Position numbers and translations under genes: made by a program | In this document: piece by piece, positions 41,842-54,700 of the stretch | Numbering within the stretch: position 1 is the first letter of the stretch | Layout: each line of letters starts with the position of its first letter | Notes under the pieces: generated by a model | The model's database searches: none | Seen by the model: only the letters and a program-made list of their open reading frames with translations | Told to the model about the DNA's origin: nothing | Source of the DNA: JALZAI01 sp038207565 | GTDB lineage: Bacteria; Actinomycetota; Actinomycetes; Mycobacteriales; Jatrophihabitantaceae | Direction: 5' to 3' | NCBI GenBank assembly: GCA_038207565.1 | Contig: JBBQZQ010000024.1 | Span: forward strand, 1-64,000 | DNA length: 64,000 nucleotides

Positions 41842-44192
41842 TCCCGATGGACGTCGCGCTCGCCGTCCCAGCTGGTCGCCGTGTCGAGCATGTGTTCGCC
41901 GAGCCGATCGTCGACCGGGTCGCGTCGGCGATCGGCGCGGTGATCGACCCGCAGTTCCTGGCCGAGGCCGGATGGGATCCCGTCTCCCGGGTGCTGACAC
42001 CGCCGGCGTCGCATCCGCTGCTCGGCCGGCCGCTCTGCCAGGCGGCGGGCTGCTTCAACACGGCCACCTGCTTCCGTTCCCGGATCTGTGTGTCGTGCCA
42101 GGCCCGGCTGCGCAAGCAGGGCATGGGTGGCGAAGAGTTAGCCGCTCTGCCACCTCGTGCGCCGCGGCCGACGTTCACCGCTGTTCCGTCAGGGCCTCGG
42201 TGCGCGGTCGTCGCCTGCACCCGGCGGCCCCGTCACCGTGACGGCGCCTACTGCGAGGCCCATCAGATCCGGTGGCGGACCCTGCATCGAGGTGACCCTG
42301 GCACGGACGAGCAGCGTTGGCGCCAAGTAGAGGCCGCTGTCGGACTCGGCGGCGAGATCAGCTTGCGGGGGCTGCCGACACGGGTCGTGGCCGAGGTGCT
42401 GTTCGGTCTGCAGCAGCGCAGCCGGATCAACGCGGTCAAGACCGACGACGCGGTGCTGCGTTCGTTCTGCGACGACCTGCGACGCCACCAGGTGACCGCG
42501 GTCGTTGACTACCGCCTTGACGCTGCCCGCGGCTTGGAGTTCAAAGGCGTGGCCAACTGCGTGATCGGCCACGCCGCCCGGGCGTTGTCGACGCCGGAGA
42601 CCGAGGTCGGCAAGGACGAGTGGGACCTCGTCGTGTTCGGGCACAGCGGGACGCTGTCGTTCACCGGTATCAGTCAACGGTGGCTTCGGGATGCGGCGAA
42701 ACGCTGGGCCGCCGACGACCTGCCGCGCCGGCGGGTCCGGCCCGGGCGGCGCACCAGTGCCGGGTTGACGGTGCGCCACCACATCGGTTGCCTGGTGCGG
42801 CTGTCGGAATCGTTGCGGATGCGCCCGGACCGGGGCGAGCAGCCCGCCGCGCTGGGGCGGGCCGACATGCTGGCGTTCCTGCATCGGCTGGCCTACTTGG
42901 AATCGGTCGGGAAGATCAGCGGCGACGCACGCATCCGCGCCTGCCGTGAGGTCCGCGCCGTGCTGACCCGGGCCCGCGCGATGGGGCTGACCCGCCCCGG
43001 CGACGTCGCCGCCGGGCTGGGCGATGACTTCGTCATCACCGTCGCCGACGTCCCACTCACACCCGAGCCGGCCGAACCGAACCGGGACCTACCGCCGGAG
43101 ACCATGCAGCAGTTGTGCGCCCAACTGGATCAGCTGACCTCGCCGGAGATCCGTACCGCCGTCGAGTTGGCGATCGACACCGGCCGCCGGCCGGAGGAGA
43201 TCTGCGACGCCGACCTCGACTGCCTAACCCGCGACGAGGACGGCCACCCAGTCCTCGTCTTCGATAACCACAAGGCCAACCGCCCCGGCCGGCGGCTACC
43301 GATCAGCGAGCACACCGCCGCGCTGATCATCGCCCAGCAGCAGCGGGTCCGCGCCCGCTACCCCGACACCCCGGTCGGGGACTTGAAGCTTCTTCCCACC
43401 GACCGGCGCAACCCCGCTGGCCGCCGGGCGATCACGGCCTTCAGCCTCGCGTTCGCGCACCGCGTCTGGGTGGACAACATGCCGGTCCTGCACACGAAAG
43501 ACGGTGTCGAGTACGACAAACGCAAGATCGTGCTCTACGCCTACCGGCACAGCTACGCCCAACGTCACGCCGACGCCGGGGTGCCGGTCGAGGTGCTCCG
43601 CGAACTGATGTCGCACCGAAAGCTGGAGACGACCAGCGGCTACTACCGCATCGGCGAGACCCGCCGCCGCGACGCCGTCGACCGCGTCGCTGCCATGCAG
43701 TTCGACCGGCACGGCAACCGGATCTGGCGCCAAGCCCAAGCCCTGCTGGACTCCGAACACGCCCGCCGCGCGATCGGCGAGGTCGCCGTCCCGTTCGGTG
43801 TCTGCGCCGAGCCGTCCAACGTCAAAGCTGGCGGCAGCGCATGCCCGTTCCGGTTCCGCTGCGCCGGCTGCGACCACTTCCGCACCGACGTGTCCTACCT
43901 GCCCGACCTGCACGCCTACCTCGACGACCTGCTCCGCACCCGAGAACGCCTGCTCGCCACTCGCGAGCTCGACGACTGGGCACGTGCCGAGGCCATGCCG
44001 TCCGATGAGGAGATCGGCCGCATCCGCCGGCTCCTCGACCGCATCAACGGCGGACTCGACGAACTGCCCCCCGACCAGCGTGAACACCTCGACGAGGCCG
44101 TCGCCACCGTTCGCCGGCACCGCAGCGTGATGCTCGGCATGCCCCGCGTCCGCCAAGCCCTGCCCGACCTACGCCCGGAGCGAACCCGATGA
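41838..44192 (+). CDS. Large tyrosine recombinase (TnpB-like)
   Basis: A 784-residue protein from a GTG overlapping the first recombinase. It has an N-terminal Cys-rich region (CQAAGCFNTATCF, RICVSCQA), a core-binding segment, and the catalytic set: Arg in IDTGRRPEEICDADL, HxxxQRH in YRHSYAQRHADAG and Tyr in LETTSGYYRIGE. A second zinc-like cluster lies near the C-terminus (CPFRFRCAGCDHF). This size and Cys layout are typical of TnpB of Tn554-type elements. Confidence 0.88.
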   Translation: MIPMDVALAVPAGRRVEHVFAEPIVDRVASAIGAVIDPQFLAEAGWDPVSRVLTPPASHPLLGRPLCQAAGCFNTATCFRSRICVSCQARLRKQGMGGEELAALPPRAPRPTFTAVPSGPRCAVVACTRRPRHRDGAYCEAHQIRWRTLHRGDPGTDEQRWRQVEAAVGLGGEISLRGLPTRVVAEVLFGLQQRSRINAVKTDDAVLRSFCDDLRRHQVTAVVDYRLDAARGLEFKGVANCVIGHAARALSTPETEVGKDEWDLVVFGHSGTLSFTGISQRWLRDAAKRWAADDLPRRRVRPGRRTSAGLTVRHHIGCLVRLSESLRMRPDRGEQPAALGRADMLAFLHRLAYLESVGKISGDARIRACREVRAVLTRARAMGLTRPGDVAAGLGDDFVITVADVPLTPEPAEPNRDLPPETMQQLCAQLDQLTSPEIRTAVELAIDTGRRPEEICDADLDCLTRDEDGHPVLVFDNHKANRPGRRLPISEHTAALIIAQQQRVRARYPDTPVGDLKLLPTDRRNPAGRRAITAFSLAFAHRVWVDNMPVLHTKDGVEYDKRKIVLYAYRHSYAQRHADAGVPVEVLRELMSHRKLETTSGYYRIGETRRRDAVDRVAAMQFDRHGNRIWRQAQALLDSEHARRAIGEVAVPFGVCAEPSNVKAGGSACPFRFRCAGCDHFRTDVSYLPDLHAYLDDLLRTRERLLATRELDDWARAEAMPSDEEIGRIRRLLDRINGGLDELPPDQREHLDEAVATVRRHRSVMLGMPRVRQALPDLRPERTR

Positions 44193-44746
44193 GCCCTACC
44201 GCTACAAGACCGGATCGCAGCACCGCGATGGTCAAAGGCCGCCAGGCCGACTCCGCCCGCCGCCGCGAACGCGTCACCAAAGCCCTCGCTGATGCTGTCG
44301 CCGCCGGCACCGAGATCAGCGTCAGCGCGATCGCCGCCAAAGCCGGCGTCGACCGGACGTTCCTCTACCGGCACCGCGACCTGCTCCAACAGATTCATGT
44401 CGCCGAAACCGAACCAAGCCCCGGGGCGTCAGCCGGATCGGCCGTGACCCGCGCGTCGCTGCACGCCGACCTGCTCGCCGCCCAGCAGCGATGCACCCGG
44501 ATGGCCGCACGCATCCAACAACTCGAGGCGCGGCTGTCCGAGCTGCTCGGCGAACAAGCCTGGCGGGCCTCCGGGCTCGGCGCCCCGACCGACGTCGAAC
44601 AGCTCCAACAGCGCATCGTCCATCTCGAGCAACAGGCCGTCGACCTGCACCTCCAACTCGAGACACGCGACCAAGAACTCGCCGCCGCCCGCGGCGCCAA
44701 CCGCGAGCTGATGACCCAGCTCAACACGACCCAAAACGCCGGGTGA
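44189..44746 (+). CDS. TnpC-like DUF6262 protein
   Basis: A 185-residue accessory protein from an ATG overlapping the large recombinase. It has an N-terminal basic helix-turn-helix-like region (RRRERVTKALADAVAAGTEI, then VSAIAAKAGVDRTFLYRHRD) and a C-terminal coiled coil (AARIQQLEARLSELLGE, VEQLQQRIVHLEQQAVDLHL). In Tn554, TnpC influences orientation and frequency of transposition (known). The cassette's last gene. Confidence 0.82.
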   Translation: MSPTATRPDRSTAMVKGRQADSARRRERVTKALADAVAAGTEISVSAIAAKAGVDRTFLYRHRDLLQQIHVAETEPSPGASAGSAVTRASLHADLLAAQQRCTRMAARIQQLEARLSELLGEQAWRASGLGAPTDVEQLQQRIVHLEQQAVDLHLQLETRDQELAAARGANRELMTQLNTTQNAG

Positions 44747-44837
44747 CCGATGACCCGCGTGACTACTTGCACCACACCTGTTGCGCACCATAGAGTCAGT
44801 GAACCAGCCTGAAACCCCTATTCCATAAGGGATTCAC

Positions 44838-44857
44838 GTCCCGCCCGGCCGCGGGAC
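44838..44857. repeat. 7-bp inverted repeat / hairpin
   Basis: GTCCCGC (44838-44844) and GCGGGAC (44851-44857) flank CCGGCC. With no T-tract it is a weak terminator candidate. It may instead mark the end of the plus-strand recombinase cassette, because GCGGGAC also occurs at its left edge. Confidence 0.4.
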
Positions 44858-44941
44858 CCCCATAGAAGCATCAACACAGCTCGCTCGGCTACCAAGCCCC
44901 AGCCGTATACGCTGCGGGCTGCACCCACCGATGAACGACTC

Positions 44942-45316
44942 TCACAACGAGTGGATCAGTTCTAGGGGTCCGGCCATCCGGACGAGGTCTTCGAGCCTGG
45001 CGCAATGTTGCTTCAGCTCCCGTTGTTCACGTTGCAGGCGGGCGAACGGGTCGTGGTTGTGGTCACGGGCAACGCTGGCCGCCTGCCGCGTCTGCGCTGC
45101 CAATCGCTGGAAGTGATCTCGCAGGTCGGTGTGCTTCTGCGCCAGGACCCAATACTTGACGTCGGCCTCGATTGCGAGCTGAGAGACGGACAGGTTGCCG
45201 GTCGAGCGCTCAGGCGTGCCGGTGAGCAGCCGGTCCGCGGCGGCGAGGATGGCGACACGCTGGGGCTCGCTCTCACGGTGGGGCCAGCTGCTACTGGCGG
45301 GCTTCACGATCAACAC
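44942..45316 (-). CDS. DUF6262-like small accessory protein
   Basis: A 124-residue protein read leftward: RVAILAAADRLLTGTPERST, LSVSQLAIEADVKYWVLAQK, then LRDHFQRLAAQTRQAA and QREQRELKQHCARLEDLVR. The N-terminal HTH-like part and C-terminal coiled coil parallel the TnpC-like protein of the neighbouring cassette, although the sequences differ. It follows the last decayed recombinase with a small overlap and appears intact. Confidence 0.6.
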   Translation of the reverse strand: MLIVKPASSSWPHRESEPQRVAILAAADRLLTGTPERSTGNLSVSQLAIEADVKYWVLAQKHTDLRDHFQRLAAQTRQAASVARDHNHDPFARLQREQRELKQHCARLEDLVRMAGPLELIHSL

Positions 45317-47413
45317 TGGTCCCGTTCGTGGTCTCGGATCAGCATTTGAAGCCGATCGCGTTCGGCCCGGATGCGTTGGCTTCGTGGTGAGGGCGCGAGG
45401 AAGTCACCGAGCAGGGCGTGCAGTCGGGCGGCTCGTTGGCGTAGTTGGCGGGTGTCGCGGTCGGTGTAGGCGATGTTCTGGCAGGTGGTTCGACAGTCGT
45501 CCAGGTCGGGCGTGGTGCGGCTGTCGCCTTCGGCTCGGTGCTGCTGGCACAGCGCTTTGGCCGGGTCGAACACGCAGGTCATGGCGCGGCCGGGATAGAC
45601 CTGCAGCAGCGGGTTGGTGAGCATGTCGCGAGCCTGGCGGATATTGGTCAGCACGCGTCCGGCGAACTGTTCGCGCCCGGCGTGGACGCGCTGCCGATAG
45701 CTCTCGGCGGCCGGGCCGCTGACGTGTTCACCGTCGAGCAGGAGTTGGTGGTCTCCGGTGAGCTGCTCAAGTTGGTACAGCCATTGTTCGAAGGCGTGTT
45801 CGTCGGGGAAGCCGGAGTCGTAGCTTCCGCTGTAGCCGAGGGTCATCTGCACGTGGACGTGTCCGTATTGGACGGCGCCGGCGATCAGGCCGCGGGGTCG
45901 GCGGACGATGTGCCAGGCCAGGGTACGGCGAAAGCGGGACGGGGAGATCGCCCCGCTCGGGTCGGCGGGGATCACCTCGTGAGGGCGGCCGAGCTTGTAG
46001 GCTTGGTCGTTGGCCCAGGCGATGAAGGCACTGATGTCGCGGGTCAGCCCAGACGGGTCGCGGGCCTGCCCGATGCGGCCGCTGCCGCCACGGTGCCGGC
46101 TGAGTGGATGCATATTCTGCGGGAACAGCAGTCGATGGTCATGCCAGTCGCAGCAGGACTGCCACCGCGTGCGCGGCCTTCTCGGCGGCGACCCACGGGT
46201 CGCGGCGTTGCTCCCCTTCAGGGATCTTACTGCCCTGCTCATCGCGCGCACCCTTGAACCGGCGCCCCTCGATCAGCCAGAGGCCGGTGGTCGGGTCGTG
46301 AGAGACGCATCCGCGTTCGAGGTTGAGGGCTTCGCCGGTGCGCATGCCGGACAGGTACGCGATGACGATGAAGCACGCCGTGCGCAGTAGCGCGGCCAGC
46401 TGGGGCGCTTCGTGGTAGCTGATCGGTCTGGTGCGCCAAGGGACGCCATCGACCTGTGCGGTGATCGGAGTCTCGAGGTAGGCCGCGTCGGCGACGGGTA
46501 GGCCGCTGCGGTCGATGAGGTGGCGCAGTTGTGGGACGCGTTCGACGGCGCGATCGCTGGCGCTGAAATGGCGGGTCAGGTGTGCCCAGTCGACGCCAGG
46601 GATGCCGTCGCCGCGGCGCCGGCCGGGTAGCGCGCCGCCGGTGGCGTACAGCCGGTCCAGGTAGGCGCACAGCTCCGGTTGCACGTCCTTGGCGCCGCGT
46701 CGCGGGGCGCGGATCGGCGGCCGGACGGTGCTGCTGCCCTGGCCAGAGCCTGATGTGTTCCACGAACGCGGCGATGATGTCTTCGGCGAAATCCTCGACG
46801 AACCGCAGCGCCCACAGCAGCAGTAGGTCGATCGTGTCGGTGTTAATGCGCGGTGTTCGGTTCACTCCGCGGCGCACCCGCATGCCGAGCAGGTCTCGCG
46901 GTCGCTCCCCACCCCAGGGAGGGGCGGCGGGCAGCCGCATCGATTCGGGCAGCTGCTCTCGGTAGGACCACAGACGTCGAACCTCGATGAGCAGCTCGGC
47001 TTTGTGCTCGCCGGTGTCTCGCTGTTGACCACGTCGCTCAGATAGCTGTCCCGGTGCTGCTCGGTGACGGCGCCGAAGCTTCCCACGTGGTGGCCGTACA
47101 GCCAGAGCGCGAATGCCGTGAGCCGCGGGAGCAGCAGGGGCAGGGTGCTCAGCGCCAACTGCGCCTGCAGGTCGCCCTGCTGGCGCCGCGCCGGGGCGCG
47201 ATTGATCATCTGCCAGAGGTAGTGCTTGACCGGGTCACGGAGCGGCGCCGGGACACTGCGAAGGTTCAGCCGCGTGGTCGTGGCGTGCGCCTCGAACAGG
47301 CCGGGTGTCAGATTCCACTGATCGTCAGCAAAGGCTGACAGCGTGGCCGGATCGGTGGACGGGTTGAGCTTGCGCCCTGCCAGTACCGGCGTGGCCGGGT
47401 CGGGCCACTGCAC
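45310..47413 (-). pseudogene. Tyrosine recombinase, frameshifted (third of the decayed trio)
   Basis: Family sequence continues through at least four different frames reading leftward: RLNLRSVPAPLRDPVKHYLW and FALWLYGHHVGSF (about 47400-46990); IDLLLLWALRFVEDFAEDI (about 46900-46750); LDRLYATGGALPGRRRGDG and FIVIAYLSGMRTGEALNLE with the catalytic Arg (46684-46139); then FRRTLAWHIVRRPRGLIAGA and HVHVQMTLGYSGSYDS with HxxR and Tyr (46251-45310). Each switch is an indel. The catalytic residues survive but the gene cannot make one protein. Confidence 0.75.
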
Positions 47414-47449
47414 CGGCGTACGTGGTCGTCCCGGTCGGTTCCGGCGCGA

Positions 47450-49269
<1,820 letters not shown>

Positions 49270-49270
<1 letters not shown>

Positions 49271-50854
49271 GCGGGCTCTCCGGCACGAACCGCACCACGC
49301 AGCCGCCTAGGTCCTGTAGCCGAGTCGAGCGCCGCGCGCCCGCCGCCGGCAGCGTCGCCGGCCGCCCGCCCGAACCGGCGCTCTCTGCCCGGCCGGAGCG
49401 GGTCGGTGCGCACCAGCGGGTGGTCGGCCAGGTAGCTGGCCAGGAACCCATCGACCGCTGCGCCCCGGGCATGCTGCACCAGCAGTTCGACATCCAGCGC
49501 GCGGAACGGCTCCAGGTAGTGCCGCTTGGTCGTCTCCGGGCTGCGGTGTCCGAGGATGGTGGCCACCAGATCCCAGGTGTCGCCGAACTGGACCCGGAAG
49601 TCCTTGGTCTCCTGCTCACTCAAGTGCCCGAACCGCCGCTCGTAGGCAAGCCTGCCGACCGCGTACCAGCGCAGCGCGCAACTGTCGCGCAGCATGTGCG
49701 GCGTCGCGGAGAAACCGGCCAGCCCCAGGCCAGCGATCCGCTCGTTGGCCTGCGTGAAGGTGTGCTGCCACCCATGTGCGGTGCGCGGCAGCCCGTCCTC
49801 ATTCAGCCAGAGCGCCAGCGGCTCCATTCCGTGCTCGGTGGTGCGGAACAGCCGCCGCCGCTCGCGAGGGTCGATCACGTTGACCGGCTGGTGAGTCACG
49901 CGCCCGTCCGCTTCCTGGATCGTGACCCTGTCGCCGCCTCGCACGCCGAGTACCAGCCGCGCGTGCGCCACACGGTCGTAGTGGCCGGCCTGCTGTGCTT
50001 GGCGCGCCGCGCGAGCGCGCGCGCCTTCGAGGTAATCCAATACCGACAGCAGCGCCGGGCGAGGCAGCCAGAACTTGTGACCGTATCCGCCTTTGGCGCA
50101 CGCATCAGCGAGTCGACAGGTCGAGTAGCCACGTGCGGGGTCGTCGTTCGGCAACTCGGTGACCAGCACGCTGGCCCACTCGCTCAGCCGCAGGCCGCTG
50201 CCGTACAGCCCGTCGGCGAACGCGGCGTCCCGCTGCTCGCTGCGGGCCCGCCAGCCGGGGTCGGCCCGCTCATCCAAACCCAGGCCCCTCAACCCCACAT
50301 CGCGCCACCGCCGATAGCCTCCCGGATCAAGCCACTTCACCCTGCGATCGCGCACCCCGTGTGGCCGCAGATCGAAGTCGTCCACGGCCGCCACCGGATC
50401 CGCCACGCCGTAGCGGCCTGCCGCCCAGCGGTAGAACATGCGCAGCGCGGCCAGGTTCGGCGCGAACGTGCTGCCCGCGACCCGCCCCGGGTTGTTCTCG
50501 TCGCAGAGCCGCCACACTTTGAAGTACTCGGCATCCTCCTCGCTCGCCGCGTCCAGCGCTGCCCCGACGTCAGCAGGAAGTTCAGCCACAGTGCGATCGA
50601 CTGCGCGTACTTGCCCCAGGTCAGCGGCGAGCGGGCGAGCATCCGAGCGGACGCGAAGAACGCGTTCACCCGTGGATCGGGCCGTCCATCCGGACCGATG
50701 AGGAACGGCTGGTCATGGCGACGTCCCCGGTCGGCCAGACCGCCAGCACGGCCGGTGCCACGGACAATCGCTCGACATTCACGGCGCTTGGCGGCGGTCG
50801 CTCGAGGTCGTAGAAGAACACCAGCCAACGACCGGGCACATACGTAGTTCGCAC
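49270..50854 (-). pseudogene. Tyrosine recombinase, frameshifted (first of the decayed trio)
   Basis: The start region (MRTTYVPGRWLVFFYDLERP, 50854) shifts frame near 50690 into NAFFASARMLARSPLTWGKY and LWLNFLLTSG, then again near 50560 into EEDAEYFKVWRLCDENNPG. The catalytic part is readable: Arg in GLYGSGLRLSEWAS, HMLRDSCALRWYAVGR and LGHRSPETTKRHYLEPF (Tyr). Two indels break the N-terminus, and the 3' end runs into the second recombinase without a stop. Its start is 52 bases inside the island's right end, as expected for a terminal recombinase cassette. Confidence 0.72.
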
Positions 50855-50906
50855 ACCTGGACGCTAGCGAGCCCATTCCCTCAACAACTGTTGACCGGAT
50901 AGAGAA

Positions 50907-51129
50907 CGAACCGGTGGGCGATCACCACAACCCCGCGGCCTGCGACGGTGCCCAGCCAGAACCGACCATGACCTCGCCCTGAGACCGCCCCGCTCCACAG
51001 CAGCCTGCAGTCCGCGCCCGGCACCGTCACGATCTTGGCGCGGAAGCGGGCGACGGTCACCTCATCGGCGACCCCCGCCCGCAACAGTTTCCGCGCGGGC
51101 TCAGCCAGCCCGGCGCGCGGCACCCTCAC
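50907..51129 (-). pseudogene. 5' half of the split HNH endonuclease gene
   Basis: Reading leftward from 51129: KLLRAGVADEVTVARFRAKI, then VTVPGADCRLLWSGAV, SGRGHGRFWLGTVAGRGVVV and IAHRF, where the family sequence ends abruptly at the CGAACC repeat. The remaining ten codons to a stop are island DNA. This is the N-terminal, substrate-contact part of the same HNH protein whose catalytic half is at 6870-7192. It overlaps the upstream gene by 29 bases. Confidence 0.8.
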
Positions 51130-51502
51130 CCCCGGCCGCGTCCGGCAGCACCGACACAGTCGCCTTCGCCCTAGTGACCGGCGCAGCGTCCCTCCCGGAA
51201 GAGTCGGCGGGCGCGGCCTTGACCAACCGGCGGACCTCCGCCACGTCCAGCTCCAGCAGAGCCGCCGCCTTCTCGGCGGGCACGTCGACTGCCAGCAGCA
51301 CCTTCAGCGCCTCTCCCACCAGGCCGGTCGCGGCCTCCAGCGCGCGCTCGGCATCCGCCCGGGCCTCCAGCGCGACCAGTGCCCCCGCGGTGGCTTCCTC
51401 GATCCGCTGGTCCTGCTCGTCCCGGGTCTTGTCCAGCGTGCGCCGCCGCTCCCGGGCCTTGGCCAGCGCACTCGCCTGCTTGCTCACATTCCTCGTCGCC
51501 AT
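51101..51502 (-). CDS. Coiled-coil hypothetical protein
   Basis: A 133-residue, highly charged helical protein (MATRNVSKQASALAKARERR, DEQDQRIEEATAGALVALEA, LEAATGLVGEALKVLLAVDV). A short HTH-like tail (AALLELDVAEVRRLVKAA) could bind DNA. It lies divergent to the relaxase across a palindrome-containing gap and just upstream of the split HNH gene. Small basic/coiled proteins in this position are often relaxosome or partition accessories; this is inference only. Confidence 0.6.
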   Translation of the reverse strand: MATRNVSKQASALAKARERRRTLDKTRDEQDQRIEEATAGALVALEARADAERALEAATGLVGEALKVLLAVDVPAEKAAALLELDVAEVRRLVKAAPADSSGRDAAPVTRAKATVSVLPDAAGGEGAARRAG

Positions 51503-51716
51503 CGCGCAACCTCCATCACGTCTCGAAATTGACGTCTCGGATCTTCACACGGCCTTATGACACGTTCGCACCGCCTTCCAGCACCCCCACCCGGTTGAGC
51601 GCTCAACCAAAAATAGTTAACGTGACCTCCTAATTGACACACCTCATGCATGCTGGTCCAGAAGGTCCGTTCCCGATCGGGTCAGTGGCATAGGGCTGAG
51701 CGACAGTCGTGTCGTG
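51503..51716. promoter_or_regulatory. Putative oriT / relaxase promoter region
   Basis: The gap between the coiled-coil gene and the relaxase contains a perfect 16-bp palindrome (next entry), an AT-rich tract just after it (51607-51620) and the directly repeated GGTCC flanking AGAA near 51655-51668. Symmetric repeats upstream of a MobF relaxase gene are where oriT/nic usually lies. The nic site itself cannot be located by eye. Confidence 0.4.
51593..51608. repeat. Perfect 16-bp palindrome
   Basis: GGTTGAGCGCTCAACC is fully self-complementary. It lies about 110 bases upstream of the relaxase start and is followed by an AT-rich stretch. It may be a relaxase or accessory-protein binding site at oriT, or an operator for the divergent genes. 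Confidence 0.7.
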
Positions 51717-54700
51717 ATGACGCTGCACAAGCTCACGGCGGGTGACGGGTATACGTACCTGACCCGCCAGGTGGCTGCGTCGGACGCCACGAATCGGGGG
51801 TACAGCGACCTCGGGGCCTACTACAGCGAGAAAGGTGAGGCCCCGGGCGTCTGGATGGGTACGGGCCTTTCCAGCGTGCCAGAATTTCCGCTAGGTCAGC
51901 ACGTCACCGAGGCCCAGATGAAGGCACTGTTCGGTGAAGGCCGCCACCCGAACGCCGACGCGATCGAGCAAGCAGCCCGGGCTGCGGGCAAACACCCCTG
52001 GTTGGTCGACCAAGCGAGTCGGTTGGGCAACCCGTACCGGATTCACGAGCAAGCCAACATGTTCCACCGCCGCTGCGCGGGGGCGTTCCGCGACTACAAC
52101 ACCGAGCAAGGCCTGCACGCCGACACCCCCGTCGCGGCCGATGTGCGGGCGCAGATCCGCAGCCGCATCGCAACGAAGATGTTCGGCGAAACCTACGGCC
52201 GGCCACCGGCTGATGCCCGGGAACTGTCCGGCCATCTGGCCCGAATCTCACGCCAAGCCACCACCGCCGTGGCCGGCTATGACCTGTCCTTCTCCCCCGT
52301 CAAGAGCGTCTCCACTCTGTGGGCGGTGGCCCCGCGGGAGGTCGCCGCGACCATCGAGGCGGCCCACCACGACGCCGTCAAAGACACCCTGAGCTGGCTG
52401 GAAAAGAACGCGACCTTCACCCGCCGGGGTGACGGCGGTGTCGCCCAGGTCGAGGTGAATGGGCTGATCGCGGCCGCGTTCACGCACCGTGATTCCCGCG
52501 CCGGAGACCCCGACCTGCACACCCACGTCGCGGTGTCGAACAAGGTGCAGGCCAAGAGCGACGGCAAGTGGTTGGCCCTGGACGGGCGACCGTTCTTCAA
52601 GAACAACGTCGCCGCCTCCGAGCGGTACAACACCCGCCTCGAGGCGCTGCTGATCGAACGCCTGGGCCTCAGCTTCGCAGACCGGGCCGGGACCGATCCG
52701 AGCAAACGGCCCATCCGGGAAATCGTCGGTGTCGACGGCCCCCTGCCCCGGCACTGGTCCAAGCGCCGCGCCGCGATCGACGTGCGCCGCGCGGCCCTGT
52801 CCGCCACGTTCCAGGCCGACCACGGACGGCCGCCGACCACCAACGAGGCCCGCGAGCTGGCGCAGACGGCCAACACCGAAACCCGGGAGCGCAAACACGA
52901 ACCCCGCTCCTACGCCGAGCAGCGGGCCACCTGGCGCACCGAAGCCCTCGCGGTGTTAGGCGGCGATATCGGCCTACGCGACTACGTCCACCGTGCCCTG
53001 CACACACCCGGCCGACGACAACCGCGCCAACGCGTCACCACCGGCTGGGTGCACGAAGCGGCGCAGGACGTCCTCGCCACCGTGCAGTCCTCCCGTGCGG
53101 TCTGGCAGGAGAACCACGTCCGCGCCGAGGCTGAGCGGCGCGTGCGCGCCGCCGGCGTCGGGCTCGGCGACCTCGACCGCGCGGTCGACGCGATCGTCAC
53201 CAGGGCACTGTCGCCGAAACTATCGGTGCCACTGGACAGCGCCGAACCGATCAGCGAGCCCGCCGCGCTGCGACGCTCGGACGGGGCGTCGGTCTACACC
53301 GTCGCCGGGTCCAAGCTCTACACATCACGGGAGATCATGGCGGCTGAGCACGCGATCGTCACGGCCGCCGCCCGCACGGACGGCCGCACCATCGCTGCCA
53401 CCACCATCGACATGGCGCTGCTCGAATCGACGGCCAACGGCGTCGAGCTCAACCCCGGCCAGGTGCAACTCGTGCGGGAGCTGGCCACCTCCGGCGCCCG
53501 CGTCCAACTCGCGCTCGCACCCGCAGGCACCGGCAAGACCACCGCGATGCGGGTGCTGTCACGCGCCTGGACCGGCACTAGTGCCGATGGGGCAGCAGGC
53601 GGCACCGTTGTGGGCCTTGCCCCCTCAGCGGCCGCCGCGGCGATCCTGCGAGAGGAGATCGGCGCCAACACCGACACCCTCGCCAAGCTGATGCACGAGA
53701 TCACCGCCCGCGACCCCCGCATGTTCCCATCAGGCCGCACATGGCTGGACGTCCCGTTCGCGGAAAAGGAACAGGCAAAGGGCCGCGGAGCGCGCTGGGA
53801 CCCCGAGATCAAAGCCTGGTACGCGCCGCGCGGCGCGACGCAGATCGCGCCCGGATCGGCTCTGTCGCAATGGCGCGACTGGGTGACCGCGATCGGCCCG
53901 GACACCCTGGTCGTCATCGACGAGGCCGGGATGGCCAGCACCCCGGACCTGGCCAAAGCGATCGAGTACGTCATCGACCGCGGCGGCTCGGTGCGCCTGA
54001 TCGGCGACGACCAGCAGCTCGCCGCGATCGGCGCCGGTGGCGTGCTGCGCGACATCTCCGAGGTCCACGGCGCCGTCACCCTGTCCCAGGTCATGCGGTT
54101 CACCGACCCCATCACCGGGGCACCCAACCACGCCGAAGGAGCCGCCTCCCTCGCACTGCGCGACGGAGACTCAGCCGCAATCGCCTACTACATCGACAAC
54201 AACCGTATCCACGTCGGTGACCTCTCCACCGCCACCGACGACGCCTACACCGCCTGGTCCGCTGACCGGGCTGCCGGCCGGGACAGCATCATGCTCGCCC
54301 CCACCCGCGACCTGGTCGCCGAGCTCAACGACCGCGCCCGCCGCGACCGGCTCGAGGCCACCCTCACCCCGATCGGTCGGCAGACGACGCTCACCGACCA
54401 GTCCCAGGCATCAGCCGGCGACGCGATCATCACCCGCCAGAACAACCGCAAGATCCCGATCGGCGCGCACGACTGGGTCAAGAACGGCGACCGCTGGATC
54501 GTGGAAAACGTGCGCGAGTCCGGGGCGTTGGACGTTATCCACCACGACACTCACCGGCACATCACCCTGCCCGCCGACTACGTCGCCGAGCACGTGTCAC
54601 TCGGTTACGCAAGCACCGTGCACGGCGCGCAAGGCATCACCGCCGACACCTGCTACACCGTCGCGAGCGGTGATGAGTCCCGTCAGCTGCTCTACGTCGC

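Larger units (their letters stand above)
40573..44857 (+). mobile_element. Tn554-like recombinase cassette, intact
   Basis: Three overlapping genes (two tyrosine recombinases and a small coiled-coil TnpC/DUF6262 protein) match the TnpA-TnpB-TnpC order of Tn554-type site-specific transposons. It starts inside the truncated IS3 tail. GCGGGAC occurs inverted at both edges (40573-40579 and, as GTCCCGC, 44838-44844), a possible terminal repeat. The exact ends are uncertain. Confidence 0.5.

Noticed and set aside
44838..44857. Rho-independent terminator
   Set aside because: The hairpin lacks a following T-tract, so it is recorded only as an inverted repeat.
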